Shown here piece by piece: positions 8,133-17,341 of a stretch of DNA of 48,283 nucleotides (within the stretch, counting starts at the first letter, position 1; every line of letters begins with the position of its first letter). Source of the stretch: Lachnospiraceae bacterium (GTDB taxonomy: Bacteria > Bacillota > Clostridia > Lachnospirales > Lachnospiraceae); the NCBI GenBank assembly GCA_022792535.1, contig JAAWBG010000032.1:1-48283 (forward strand), given 5' to 3'. The position numbers and the translations under genes were made by a program. The notes beneath the pieces were generated by a model. It ran no database searches. It was given only the letters and a program-made list of their open reading frames with translations, and had not been told where the DNA came from.

Positions 8133-8180
8133 AAACCAGCCTTTCCAGGGATCCTGAATTTTCCCTGGAAAGGCTGGTTT
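8133..8180 (-). terminator. Intrinsic terminator of the Cache chemoreceptor gene
   Basis: A 19-bp perfect stem (8133-8151 with 8162-8180); on the minus strand it is followed by TTGTTTCTC. It lies 38 bases after the stop codon of the chemoreceptor gene. Confidence 0.85.
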
Positions 8181-8218
8181 CACTGCCATGCAGAAAATCC
8201 TTCAAAAACTTCTCAGAG

Positions 8219-10228
8219 TTATGATAATTCTGACAGCTGAAATTGATCAATCATCTCGTTTAATTCTGCAGCCTGAGCTGACAATTCCTGACTGGTAGCT
8301 GAACTCTCCTGTGCCGCCGCTGAATTGGACTGTACCACCTCCGAGATCTGTTCGATAGCAATATTAATCTGCTGCATAGAACCATTCTGCTCATCGGAAT
8401 TTTCTGCAACCTCCTCCACAGATTTTACAATCTCGGCCATACCATCAATCACCGACTGAAGGGCATGAGACATATCCTCTGCAATCCGATTCCCGCTTTC
8501 CACTTCGCACAAAGCCGCCTCAATCAACCGCCTGGTATCCACCACTGCTTCTGAACTCTGGTTTGCAAGATGCCCGATCTCACCTGCAACTACTGCAAAA
8601 CCGCGTCCTGCTTCCCCTGCTCTGGCCGCCTCAATAGAGGCATTCAGAGACAATAGATTCGTCTGATCTGCAATCTCCTCAATGGTCTGAATAATATTTG
8701 CAATCTCCATAGAGGCATGATTGATCTTGTTCATCGCCTGTGTCATCTCTGTAATATGTTCACTGCTGGTACGCGCCCGTTCCCCAATACTTCCTGCTTT
8801 CTTACTGGTAGAGATAGCGCTCTGGGTATTCCGTTCTACCTGTTCTGAAACATCGTTTACCGTAGCAAGCAGTTCTTCCACTGAAGCCGCCTGGTCTGTA
8901 GCGCCTTCCGCCAGCGCCTGTCCGCTTTCTGCCAGCTGGGCCGATCCAAGGCTTACTTGATCTGCAGATTCCCGAATATGTTCCAACGTACCGCTGAGGG
9001 CGTGATTGATCTGACGGATCGCCACAATCACTTCCTCAAAATCACCTACATAATATTCTAGCGCATTGGAACGTACATCAAAGTTATTATTTGCCATTTC
9101 ACCCAGCAGATATTTAATATCACCAATCATCTCACCCATTCCATTTACAATGACTTGAGTGGCATCCGCTAATATCTGTGTCTCATCTTCGGTCTCAATC
9201 TGCGGAATCTCTGTATGTAAATCCCCTTTTGCCAAAATCTCTAACCGCTGCGCACATAGTTTAATCGGTGTTCCGATATTATCTGCTAGTTTTCTGACCA
9301 TCACCACTGCAACGGCAATTGCAATGATCACGATCACAATCGTAAGAATAATTCCCACAACTGTTTCTAAATTAAAATCGGAGATAGGCGCTGTAATGGC
9401 AATACTCCAGCCATTGCTGTTCTCTATGGGAGCATATGCCATAATTTTCTTAACACCGCCGTACCGATAAGTACCGAACCCTGTCTTTCCAGCAATCATC
9501 TTCTCTTCCAGCTTCGCTACCGGCTTTAATTTAGCATTCGTCTTGGCTTCCTCAATGGAATTATCCTGGCTTGTCACCAAATCCATATTTTTGTGAGCGA
9601 TCACAGTTCCCTGGTCATCCAGCATATAAGCAGAACCATTTTTACTCACATTGATGGCTACCATAATATCGTTCAAAAACTGCTCTTCCGGAACCAGGTA
9701 CACCACGCCTACGACTTCTGTTCCCTGTACTCCGTCTTTCCACATAGGCGCCGCAATGATAATGCTCAGCTCTCCAGTCACTTTACTGATCAAAGGTTCT
9801 GAAACATAGGAAGTTCCTGTCATTGCCTGCTGAAAATAAGCCCGATCACTGAAATCTTCTCCAGAAAAAATGCTGATTCCATTTTTATCTAAAATATTCC
9901 CTCTGGTCAATACATTTGCTTTTACACGCTCATCTATAATCCGCTGCTTTTCTTCCAGAGAAACCTCTTCATTGGAGAGCCTTGCCATCAGTCCCAAATC
10001 CGAGGCTAGATTCCGATAAGAAGTAATCTCCCATTCCACACGCTCCGCCGCCACTTTCGCAGTGGCGGCCATATTCCGTTCCAATGTAGAATTGGTACTG
10101 TGACTATTCAGCCCGCTGGCCACAATTCCCAGTACTGCCAAAGAAATTATGACTAATGCCAATACTGATACCGTAATCTTCCCCTTAATTGTTTCATGAT
10201 ATAATTGCTTTATCTCTTGTATTTTCAA
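8219..10228 (-). CDS. Methyl-accepting chemotaxis protein with extracellular Cache domain
   Basis: Membrane chemoreceptor (669 aa). Layout: TM1 about 18-42, an extracellular dCache sensor about 43-280 ([22 protein letters not shown] and [11 protein letters not shown] are typical), TM2 about 288-310, HAMP and linker to about 400, then a long coiled-coil signalling domain. The hairpin tip, [20 protein letters not shown] from about residue 521, matches the conserved CheA/CheW contact region, although it continues [11 protein letters not shown] rather than the usual ADEVRKLAEQS. No C-terminal CheR pentapeptide. The start codon appears to be TTG (10228) with only a weak AGAAAG site; no ATG option exists upstream before an in-frame stop. 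Ligand unknown; Cache sensors often bind amino acids or organic acids. It sits 78 bases downstream of fusA-like. Confidence 0.93.
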   Translation of the reverse strand: MKIQEIKQLYHETIKGKITVSVLALVIISLAVLGIVASGLNSHSTNSTLERNMAATAKVAAERVEWEITSYRNLASDLGLMARLSNEEVSLEEKQRIIDERVKANVLTRGNILDKNGISIFSGEDFSDRAYFQQAMTGTSYVSEPLISKVTGELSIIIAAPMWKDGVQGTEVVGVVYLVPEEQFLNDIMVAINVSKNGSAYMLDDQGTVIAHKNMDLVTSQDNSIEEAKTNAKLKPVAKLEEKMIAGKTGFGTYRYGGVKKIMAYAPIENSNGWSIAITAPISDFNLETVVGIILTIVIVIIAIAVAVVMVRKLADNIGTPIKLCAQRLEILAKGDLHTEIPQIETEDETQILADATQVIVNGMGEMIGDIKYLLGEMANNNFDVRSNALEYYVGDFEEVIVAIRQINHALSGTLEHIRESADQVSLGSAQLAESGQALAEGATDQAASVEELLATVNDVSEQVERNTQSAISTSKKAGSIGERARTSSEHITEMTQAMNKINHASMEIANIIQTIEEIADQTNLLSLNASIEAARAGEAGRGFAVVAGEIGHLANQSSEAVVDTRRLIEAALCEVESGNRIAEDMSHALQSVIDGMAEIVKSVEEVAENSDEQNGSMQQINIAIEQISEVVQSNSAAAQESSATSQELSAQAAELNEMIDQFQLSELS

Positions 10229-10306
10229 ATTTATTCTTTCTACCTGTATCTCTTATTCCTACATACAGGCCTGCCTTTCTTAAACCAAACCACTTGTAAA
10301 CGCAGC

Positions 10307-12397
10307 TTATTCTTCTCCATTTTCCAATTTCGATGCTCTTGCTGCAACTTCTTTCTCCTGAATATCAGAAGGAGCCTGCTCATAACGAGCAAATTCATAG
10401 GAGAACAGACCGCTTCCTCCTGTCATAGAGCGAAGATCTGTCATATAACCATAAATCTCCATGTAAGGAACGTCTGCTGCAATCTCTGTTTTTCCAGTTT
10501 CCACTGGATTCATGCCAAGAACCCGGCCTCTGCGCTTGTTCAAGTCCCCCATAACATCTCCCGTAAACTTATCCGGAACCACTACTTTCATAGTTGCAAT
10601 CGGCTCTAACAGCACTGGAGAAGCCTCCATCATACCTTTCTTAAAAGCCTGGATCGTAGCCATCTTAAAAGCCATTTCAGAAGAGTCTACTGGGTGATAC
10701 GAGCCATCATAGAGCACTGCCTTTACACCGACCACAGGATAGGCCGCCATAGGCCCCTTTAATACAGATTCCTGCAATCCCTTCTCCACTGCCGGGAAGT
10801 AATTCTTAGGTACAGCGCCGCCCACTACCTGCTGCTCAAAGGTATAATCTGTCTCTAAATCTCCGCTGGGCTCAAAGGTCATCTTCACATGTCCATACTG
10901 TCCATGTCCTCCAGACTGTTTCTTATATTTATATTCCACATCCGATTTTTTGCGGATGGTCTCCCGGAATGCGATCTTGGGCCTGCTCAATTCGATCTCC
11001 ACTTTGTACCGCTCTGCCAGTTTGCTGACTACCACTTCCAAATGCTGATCTCCAATACCATAAATTAAAGTCTGTCCGTTAGCGCTGTCATTCTCTGTCC
11101 GCAAAGTCAGATCCTCCTGCATCAGCTTCTGCAGTGCCTGAGAAATCTTATCCTCATCTCCTTTGTTCTTTGCCTTGTAACGCATGTAAGTATAAGGCGT
11201 GGAAATCTGGGTCTTACCATACACTACCGGAGTTGCCTTGGTAGAAAGAGTATCTCTGGTGGAAACTTTATTCAGCTTCGCCAGCGCCCCGATATCTCCT
11301 GCGTGAAGTTCCTTTACTTCTACCGGCTTATTGCCCCGCATTACATAGATCTTTCCAATCTTGTCATCCATATTTTTCTCAGAATTAAACAAGACGTCAT
11401 CTGTCTTTAAAACTCCGGAATTTACTTTGATCAGAGAATATTTTCCGATAAACGGATCGGCGATGGTTTTAAAAATATAAGCTGTCTTAGCTTTCGAAAT
11501 ATCGTAATCTCCGTCAAACACTTCATTTGTCTTCATATTCACGCCTTTACACGGACGCTTTTCCGGGCTGGGCAGATACTTTAAAATATCATCTAAAAGA
11601 GTGTACACACCCTGTACCAATATACTAGAGCCCATAGAAACCGGCACGATGCTTCCATCCACCACATTGGTGCGGAGAGCAGAACGAATCTCAAACTCTG
11701 AAAATTCTTCTCCGGCAAAATACCGATCCATAAATTCCTCACTGGTCTCTGCCACAGCTTCCATCAAGGCCTCTCTGCAGATCTCTAAATTGGCCTGAGA
11801 ATAATCAGGAATCTCTGTCTCTACCACTTTTCCCTTCTCATCCCAGCGGTTACCAGTCTGAGCCACCACATTGACATAACCTACAAACTTTTCATTTTCA
11901 CGGATTGGAAGATGGAAAGGCGCGATCCTCTTTCCATACATCTCCTGTAAATCTGCCACTACCTGGCGAAAACTTGCATTGTCGTCATCCATCTCTGTCA
12001 CGAATACCATTCTCGGAATCTTGTATTTCTCACAGATATCCCATGCCTTCTGTGTTCCAACCTCGATTCCATTCTTACCAGATACTACAATAATTGCAGC
12101 GTCTGCTACGCTGACTGCCTCTTCCACTTCTCCTACAAACCCAAAGTATCCCGGTGTATCCAGTACATTGATCTTGGTATCTTCCCAAATAATCGGGACT
12201 ACAGAAGTATTCACGGAAAAGAGCCGTCTAGTTTCTTCTTTATCATAATCGCTGATGGTATTTCCATCACTGATCTTTCCCATACGTGTTGTGATTCCAG
12301 ACAGATATGCCATTGCCTCCACTAAAGTTGTCTTTCCGCTTCCTCCGTGTCCCAGAAGGACCACGTTTCTTATCTTGTCAGTTGTATAAACGTTCAT
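10307..12397 (-). CDS. Elongation factor G-like protein (FusA2 type)
   Basis: EF-G-type translational GTPase, full length (696 aa) with domains I-V. G1 is GHGGSGKTT (16-24), G3 is DTPGYFG (80-86), but G4 reads TEMD (134-137) rather than the canonical NKxD. This marks it as the EF-G-like paralogue found in many Firmicutes beside the true EF-G. Domain IV carries GGHGQYGHVKM, and the C-terminus has the domain V motif GRVLGMNP. The ribosome binding site is GGAGGA, 7 bases upstream of ATG 12397. The role of these paralogues is poorly defined (possible ribosome recycling or stress translation). Monocistronic by context, with its own promoter at 12437-12465. Confidence 0.92.
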   Translation of the reverse strand: MNVYTTDKIRNVVLLGHGGSGKTTLVEAMAYLSGITTRMGKISDGNTISDYDKEETRRLFSVNTSVVPIIWEDTKINVLDTPGYFGFVGEVEEAVSVADAAIIVVSGKNGIEVGTQKAWDICEKYKIPRMVFVTEMDDDNASFRQVVADLQEMYGKRIAPFHLPIRENEKFVGYVNVVAQTGNRWDEKGKVVETEIPDYSQANLEICREALMEAVAETSEEFMDRYFAGEEFSEFEIRSALRTNVVDGSIVPVSMGSSILVQGVYTLLDDILKYLPSPEKRPCKGVNMKTNEVFDGDYDISKAKTAYIFKTIADPFIGKYSLIKVNSGVLKTDDVLFNSEKNMDDKIGKIYVMRGNKPVEVKELHAGDIGALAKLNKVSTRDTLSTKATPVVYGKTQISTPYTYMRYKAKNKGDEDKISQALQKLMQEDLTLRTENDSANGQTLIYGIGDQHLEVVVSKLAERYKVEIELSRPKIAFRETIRKKSDVEYKYKKQSGGHGQYGHVKMTFEPSGDLETDYTFEQQVVGGAVPKNYFPAVEKGLQESVLKGPMAAYPVVGVKAVLYDGSYHPVDSSEMAFKMATIQAFKKGMMEASPVLLEPIATMKVVVPDKFTGDVMGDLNKRRGRVLGMNPVETGKTEIAADVPYMEIYGYMTDLRSMTGGSGLFSYEFARYEQAPSDIQEKEVAARASKLENGEE

Positions 12398-12436
12398 ATG
12401 AATTCCTCCAATACAAGTATATTTTATGATGTATAT

Positions 12437-12465
12437 ATTCTACTAAAATTTTTGCAATTTTACAA
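12437..12465 (-). promoter_or_regulatory. Candidate promoter of the EF-G-like gene
   Basis: On the minus strand TTGTAA (12460-12465), a 17-base spacer and TAGAAT (12437-12442). It begins only about 20 bases from the foldback element at 12486-12682, which therefore lies just upstream of the promoter. Confidence 0.5.
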
Positions 12466-12485
12466 CCTTTTTATTCAATTTTTAC

Positions 12486-12682
12486 AAAACAGTTCCGCCA
12501 TCTAGAGCAGATACGGGAATCATGCTTGCATGAATGAGCGTATCTGCTCTAGATGGCGGAGCGCCTTCCCATGAGCAAAGTTAGCATTTGCGCTACGTAT
12601 GCATACATCCTATGCCATGCGTAGCGCATTATGCGGGAAAGAGCCTTAGGCTCCTTTGCGAATGGCGCGGCGGAACTGTTTT
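12486..12682. repeat. Foldback element with 14-bp terminal inverted repeats (MITE-like)
   Basis: Terminal inverted repeats are perfect: AAAACAGTTCCGCC at 12486-12499 and GGCGGAACTGTTTT at 12669-12682, bounding 197 bases. Inside are a perfect 22-bp inverted repeat (12494-12515 with 12539-12560) whose loop holds a smaller TCATGC/GCATGA hairpin, a GCGCTACG/CGTAGCGC stem (about 12590-12628) and a GAGCC/GGCTC hairpin. No reading frame and no obvious target-site duplication. Together with the partial copy to its right it fills the gene-free stretch 12398-12854. Confidence 0.7.
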
Positions 12683-12697
12683 CTCTCTTTCCACTAC

Positions 12698-12764
12698 CAG
12701 ATACGGGAATCATGCTTGTATGAATGAGCGTATCTGCTCTAGATAGCGGAGCGCCTTCCTATGA
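12698..12764. repeat. Partial direct copy of the foldback element
   Basis: This 67-base block repeats 12508-12574 exactly 190 bases downstream, with three substitutions by eye (positions 12719, 12745 and 12760). Because the left arm is truncated here, the big hairpin of the first copy can only form partially. This looks like a nested or tandem insertion of the same element. Confidence 0.75.
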
Positions 12765-12854
12765 TTGACTTTTTTCCCTGCTTCCCTTATGATAATAATT
12801 ATTACATGGTTTTTAATTTTGAAAGGGATTCTTTTCAGAAAGGAACAGCTATCT

Positions 12855-13952
12855 ATGAACTCTGAAAAAATCGGTTTTATTGGCCTTGGTCTGATAGGCG
12901 GCTCCATTGCAAAGACGATCCGCCGCATCCACCCGAATATTTCATTGATTGCATATGATGTGGACAGAGAGGCTTTGTCTCAGGCCAAAAGAGAACAAGT
13001 TATCACAACAGCCTGCGAAGATCTGACAGATCTCTTTGCAGACTGCCGCTATATTTTCCTCTGTGCTCCGGTACAGAAAAATGCAGATTTTCTAGAAAAG
13101 TTATCTTCTTTTGCCAGCAAAGACTGCATTATCACAGACGTTGGAAGTGTGAAAACCACCATACATCAAGAAATTTCCCATACTTCCATGGCCCCTTATT
13201 TTATTGGAGGCCACCCTATGGCAGGTTCTGAAAAAAGCGGTTACCAGCATGCAACCTCTTACCTGTTAGAAAATGTCTATTACATTCTCACCCCGTCTCC
13301 CGAAACAGACCCGGAAATCGCAGCAGATTTCCAGGAATTTATCCGTTCCCTGGGAGCGATCCCCATTCTCTTGAATTATCAAGAGCACGATTTTATCACT
13401 GCTGCTGTCAGCCATCTGCCTCATATTCTGGCTTCCAGCTTGGTGAATCTTGTAAAAGATCTGGATAACAAAGAAGAGATCATGAAGCAGGTAGCGGCCG
13501 GCGGTTTTAAAGATATCACCAGAATTGCCTCTTCTTCTCCGGTAATGTGGCAGCAGATCTGTCTCACAAACAAGGAACAGATCTTAAAACTGATAGACGC
13601 TTTTACTGCTTCTTTGGAGCAGACCAGAGCAGGGATCGCAGCGTCGGAAGCAGAGAATCTGTTTGATTTCTTCCAGTCTGCCAAGGATTATCGAGATTCT
13701 CTTCCCATCACCGGATCAGGTTTTCTTCCGAAAGTTTACGAAGTATACTGCGATCTGGTAGATGAAACAGGAGGAATCGCGGCCCTTGCCACAATTCTTG
13801 CCACAAATCAGATCAATATTAAAAATATCGGCATCATTCATAACCGAGAATTTCAGGACGGTGTTCTTCATATTGAATTTTATGAGGAAGCCGCCTTGAA
13901 AAAAGCCTTGGTTTTACTGCGCAAATATCGTTATACCGTATATGAGAGGTGA
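12855..13952 (+). CDS. tyrA: Prephenate dehydrogenase with C-terminal ACT domain
   Basis: NAD(P)-dependent oxidative decarboxylation of prephenate to 4-hydroxyphenylpyruvate in tyrosine synthesis. The 365-residue protein has a Rossmann motif GLGLIGGS near the N-terminus, GGHPMAGSEKSG (the family signature with the substrate-binding His), AVSHLPHILASSL in the helical dimerisation domain, and an ACT domain from about residue 295 (DETGGIAALATILATN), suggesting tyrosine feedback. The frame is open back to 12765, but ATG 12855 follows AAAGGAAC and starts right at the nucleotide-binding strand. Five bases separate its stop from aroA, so the two form an operon. Confidence 0.95.
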   Translation: MNSEKIGFIGLGLIGGSIAKTIRRIHPNISLIAYDVDREALSQAKREQVITTACEDLTDLFADCRYIFLCAPVQKNADFLEKLSSFASKDCIITDVGSVKTTIHQEISHTSMAPYFIGGHPMAGSEKSGYQHATSYLLENVYYILTPSPETDPEIAADFQEFIRSLGAIPILLNYQEHDFITAAVSHLPHILASSLVNLVKDLDNKEEIMKQVAAGGFKDITRIASSSPVMWQQICLTNKEQILKLIDAFTASLEQTRAGIAASEAENLFDFFQSAKDYRDSLPITGSGFLPKVYEVYCDLVDETGGIAALATILATNQINIKNIGIIHNREFQDGVLHIEFYEEAALKKALVLLRKYRYTVYER

Positions 13953-13957
13953 TTTAG

Positions 13958-15268
13958 ATGAATATCACAAAAAAACATTCTTTTCGGGGAGAACTCTCCG
14001 TTCCTGGCGACAAATCTATTTCCCATCGAGGAATCATGTTCGGCGCCATTTCCAACGGTCTGACAGAAGTCACAAATTTTTTACAGGGGGCAGACTGTCT
14101 CTCTACTATTTCCTGTTTCCGGCAGCTGGGAATTTCCATTGAAAATGATGGTTCCAAAGTGCTGGTACATGGAAAAGGACTTCATGGCCTGACCCAGTCT
14201 CAGCAAATATTGGACGTGGGAAACAGCGGTACCACCGCAAGGCTGATCTCCGGCATCCTGGCAGGACAGCCTTTTCAAAGCACCTTAAATGGAGACGCCT
14301 CCATTCGAAAACGCCCTATGAACCGTATTTTTACTCCCCTTTCTGAAATGGGGGCCCGGTTCCAGTGCTGGGATGCTGGTTATTTTCCAGATCTTTATAA
14401 GAAGACGAGTTCAGGCTGCGCCCCTTTCACAATCCAGGGCAGCAGCCTGAGACATATCCACTATCAGTCTCCCATTGCCTCTGCTCAGGTAAAATCTGCA
14501 GTTCTCCTTGCCGGACTTTATGGAGACGGAATTACCAAAGTAACAGAACCTGTCCTGTCAAGAAACCATACGGAACTGATGCTGGCTGGCTTTGGAGCTG
14601 ATATTCTATCCACAGACACCACGGCAGCCATCTGGCCGGAGCCCAAATTGGAAGGGCAGGCAATCCACGTACCTGGTGATATTTCTTCTGCCGCGTACTT
14701 TATCGCCCTTGGATTGATTACGCCCAATTCCGAAATACTGATTCAAAACGTAGGTATCAATCCCACCAGAAGCGGTATTCTCCAGGCAGCTCTTGCCATG
14801 GGAGGAAAGATTACGTTATTGAACCAGCGGACTGTTTCTGGGGAACCTGCAGCTGATATTCTGGTAACTTCCAGTTCCCTTCACGGAACTACCATAGGAG
14901 GCAGCCAGATTCCCACCCTGATTGATGAACTTCCCATCATCGCAGTGATGGCAGCCTTTGCAGAGGGCACAACGATCATCAAAGACGCCCAAGAATTAAA
15001 GGTTAAAGAATCTGACCGGATTCTCTCTGTCACAGAAAACTTAAATGCCATGGGAGGAAAAATCACTCCCACCGATGACGGCATGATCATCGAAGGAGGC
15101 AGTCTGCTCCATGGCACCGAAATCAAAACTTATCAGGATCACCGCATTGCCATGGCTTTCTGTATTGCAGGTTTAAACGCAGAAGGCGAGACCACTTTTG
15201 ACGACAGAAACTGTGTCACAATCTCTTATCCCTCTTTCTATGAAGATTTAGAACACCTGCAGGTATAA
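13958..15268 (+). CDS. aroA: 3-phosphoshikimate 1-carboxyvinyltransferase (EPSP synthase)
   Basis: Sixth step of the shikimate pathway, joining shikimate 3-phosphate and PEP. The 436-residue protein shows the family signatures: GDKSISHRG near residue 17, LDVGNSGTTARLISG (PEP and shikimate binding), RPMNRIFTPL, KVKESDRI and YQDHRIAMAF. The ribosome binding site GAGAGGTGA precedes ATG 13958. It is the second gene of tyrA-aroA. Its last 31 bases overlap the 3' end of the opposing MATE gene, so the two transcripts are antisense at their ends and no terminator fits between them. Confidence 0.97.
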   Translation: MNITKKHSFRGELSVPGDKSISHRGIMFGAISNGLTEVTNFLQGADCLSTISCFRQLGISIENDGSKVLVHGKGLHGLTQSQQILDVGNSGTTARLISGILAGQPFQSTLNGDASIRKRPMNRIFTPLSEMGARFQCWDAGYFPDLYKKTSSGCAPFTIQGSSLRHIHYQSPIASAQVKSAVLLAGLYGDGITKVTEPVLSRNHTELMLAGFGADILSTDTTAAIWPEPKLEGQAIHVPGDISSAAYFIALGLITPNSEILIQNVGINPTRSGILQAALAMGGKITLLNQRTVSGEPAADILVTSSSLHGTTIGGSQIPTLIDELPIIAVMAAFAEGTTIIKDAQELKVKESDRILSVTENLNAMGGKITPTDDGMIIEGGSLLHGTEIKTYQDHRIAMAFCIAGLNAEGETTFDDRNCVTISYPSFYEDLEHLQV

Positions 15269-16566
15269 TTGAATTTCCGATACAGGCAGAGCCCCACTGC
15301 AGTCACAAAACACTCTGTAACTGGAAAGGTCAGCCACAGACCTGTTATTTCCCATAAAGCAGCCAGAAGAAAGGACACGGGAATGATCACAAGAAATCCT
15401 CGAAGCACAGATATCATTCCCGCGGGCCCTGCCGCATCTGTTGAGGTAAAATAAGCCGACAGAATAATATTGATCCCTGCGAACACACATCCAGTAAAGT
15501 ATAGTTTCATCCCCCAGACTGCAATTTCCTGCAGTCTTTGATTTTCTTCCCCATTAAAAGCTGATACCATATTGTCTGCTCTGAAAAACACAGTCAAATA
15601 GATGAAAAGCGACAGACCCACTGCTGTAAAAATGGCATACCAAAAAATTCTTTGAATTTTCCACCCTTCTTTTTTTCCATAATATTTACTGAGCAAAGGC
15701 TGGATTCCCTGAGCGATTCCCGTATATAACGCGAGCACCACCAGAGACAGATTGGCAATCACCCCATAAGCCGCCACCCCGATATTCCCTTCTATTCCAA
15801 GAATAATTCCATTAAATATAATCATCACAATTCCAGAAGACAGTTCTGTCACCAGGGAAGGCAGACCGCCTGCCAGAATATACCTGCTCTCTGAAACAGA
15901 AAAACTTGTTTTTCTCAAATGAAAGCCCTGCTTTTTTTGAAAAAAGTAGGGGGACAAAATGATCAGACTGATCACCGGCGCAAGACCTGTGGCAAAAACC
16001 GCCCCGAAAATTCCCATTTTACAAGGAAAAATAAAAATATAATCCAACAGAATATTGGAAAAACTGCCTCCTACCATAGCCATCATAGGCAACTGTGGGG
16101 AACCGTCATTGCGCACAAAGGAAAGCAGCAGTTCATTGAGCAGAAATACAGGGGCAAATAATAACAGCACTTTGAGATAAGTCTTGCACATTTCCAGGAT
16201 CTCTCCCTTTGCTCCCAGCAGCAGCGCAAGATATTCTGACAAAAATAACCCCGTCACAAAAAATATCACAGCAAATCCAAAAACCATCCAAAAAGTTCTG
16301 GTAAATGCCTGATTTCCCTCCTCTTCTTTTCCCTGACTTCTCAGAATCGAATATCTGGTGGCTCCTCCCATTCCCAGCATCAGCCCGCTGCCATGTATAA
16401 AACTGTATATGGGAATTGCAAGATTCAGCGCGGCCAGCCCTGCAGCTCCCAGCCCTCCTGCCACAAAAAAAGTATCCGCCAAAATATAGCAGGATAATCC
16501 CAGCATTCCCAGCATATTCAGGGAAACATACCGCACAAATTCTTTAAAACACTGTGTCTGTCTCAT
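15238..16566 (-). CDS. MATE family efflux transporter
   Basis: Multidrug and toxin extrusion family antiporter (442 aa) with about 12 membrane helices arranged as two six-helix halves. Typical signs are the N-terminal YVSLNMLGMLGLSCYILADTFF, GLAALNLAIPIYSFIHGSGLMLGMGGATRYSI, and the GVAAYGVIANLSLV segment opening the second half. The ribosome binding site AGGAGG lies 10 bases upstream of ATG 16566. Substrate unknown; cationic drugs or metabolites with Na+ or H+ exchange are usual for the family. It is convergent with aroA and overlaps it by 31 bases. Confidence 0.92.
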   Translation of the reverse strand: MRQTQCFKEFVRYVSLNMLGMLGLSCYILADTFFVAGGLGAAGLAALNLAIPIYSFIHGSGLMLGMGGATRYSILRSQGKEEEGNQAFTRTFWMVFGFAVIFFVTGLFLSEYLALLLGAKGEILEMCKTYLKVLLLFAPVFLLNELLLSFVRNDGSPQLPMMAMVGGSFSNILLDYIFIFPCKMGIFGAVFATGLAPVISLIILSPYFFQKKQGFHLRKTSFSVSESRYILAGGLPSLVTELSSGIVMIIFNGIILGIEGNIGVAAYGVIANLSLVVLALYTGIAQGIQPLLSKYYGKKEGWKIQRIFWYAIFTAVGLSLFIYLTVFFRADNMVSAFNGEENQRLQEIAVWGMKLYFTGCVFAGINIILSAYFTSTDAAGPAGMISVLRGFLVIIPVSFLLAALWEITGLWLTFPVTECFVTAVGLCLYRKFNYTCRCSKSS

Positions 16567-16594
16567 TTTTCATTCCTCCTAACAAATCTATTTT

Positions 16595-16630
16595 ATCTTA
16601 TAGGAAATCCGAAGGAATTTCCTATAAGAT
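16595..16630. repeat. Solo flank hairpin of the dispersed repeat
   Basis: ATCTTATAGGAAATCC and GGAATTTCCTATAAGAT form a near-perfect stem (one bulge). It matches the right-hand hairpin of repeat copy C (23524-23559) and the flanking arms of copies A and B. No core is attached here. Confidence 0.7.
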
Positions 16631-16636
16631 AAAAAC

Positions 16637-16686
16637 AGCGCCAGCTTTCATATCTTCTATGGCCTAACGATATGAAACCTGACGCT
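16637..16686 (-). terminator. Intrinsic terminator of the ibrB-like gene
   Basis: On the minus strand the arms 16669-16686 and 16637-16654 pair (containing TTTCATATC/GATATGAAA), followed by GTTTTTATC. It lies about 70 bases after the stop of the ParB-like gene. Confidence 0.75.
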
Positions 16687-16756
16687 TAAATCTTCTTACC
16701 CGGCGGCAAGAATCTGCTTATTTCTTATTCTATTATTTTTCTCTCTCTTTTCTGCC

Positions 16757-17341
16757 TTACTCGTCCCCTATAGTCTCTGTTTCAGAAGATTCTTCTTGTT
16801 TGGGCTTCCCTTCCTCCACATCCATAGGTTTCCATGCCTGTCCAAATTTTACATCCCGAAATAATGCTGCCAAACCTGTAATCTGTTTCAATCTTAGGAT
16901 CTCATCTTTACTCATTCCCATATGTTTGGCAATCCATGCATCTGACCGTCCGATTTCATGCAATTCTTTTACAATATTGCTCATCAGATCCACATCATGG
17001 GAACCTCTGGCGCGATTATGGCGGATCGTACTTGCCATTCGGTTTGACAAGGACTTTTCTATTACCGTTACTGGAAGCATCCCATTCTCCCGCTCATAAA
17101 TATCTTTATGTTCTTTCATAATACGATACCGGTGGAATCCGTCTACAATAACATAGAGGTCATCTTGATTGGAATAATAACAGACAATAGGCATCGTATA
17201 GCCATCTTCTTTGATACTGTCATACAAAAGCCTCATTTCCGGCGGAGCAACTGCATTGGGGTTATAGTCATTCGGTACAATCTTTTCAATAGGCACCGGC
17301 GTCACTTTATAGGCCGGACTTTTATATGTCTTACCGCTCAT
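16757..17341 (-). CDS. IbrB-like ParB/sulfiredoxin-fold protein
   Basis: ParB N-domain-like protein (194 aa) resembling E. coli IbrB. The ParB-fold signature is VPIEKIVPNDYNPNAVAPPE followed by LYVIVDGFHRYRIMKEH, the usual nucleotide-binding GxxR region (here GFHRYR). A helix-turn-helix-like segment follows (DAWIAKHMGMSKDEILRLKQITGLA). ATG 17341 was chosen because GGAGGA lies 7 bases upstream, inside the end of the preceding gene; overlap with the ibrA-like frame is 11 bases, implying translational coupling. In other bacteria IbrA and IbrB are encoded together; in E. coli they affect immunoglobulin-binding eib gene expression. The exact activity is unknown: regulation or a nucleic-acid-directed function are both possible. 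The C-terminus is acidic. Confidence 0.82.
   Translation of the reverse strand: MSGKTYKSPAYKVTPVPIEKIVPNDYNPNAVAPPEMRLLYDSIKEDGYTMPIVCYYSNQDDLYVIVDGFHRYRIMKEHKDIYERENGMLPVTVIEKSLSNRMASTIRHNRARGSHDVDLMSNIVKELHEIGRSDAWIAKHMGMSKDEILRLKQITGLAALFRDVKFGQAWKPMDVEEGKPKQEESSETETIGDE

Noticed and set aside
10241..10269. Hairpin after the EF-G-like gene as terminator
   Set aside because: The 7-bp stem is followed by a purine-rich stretch rather than T residues, so termination is unconvincing.
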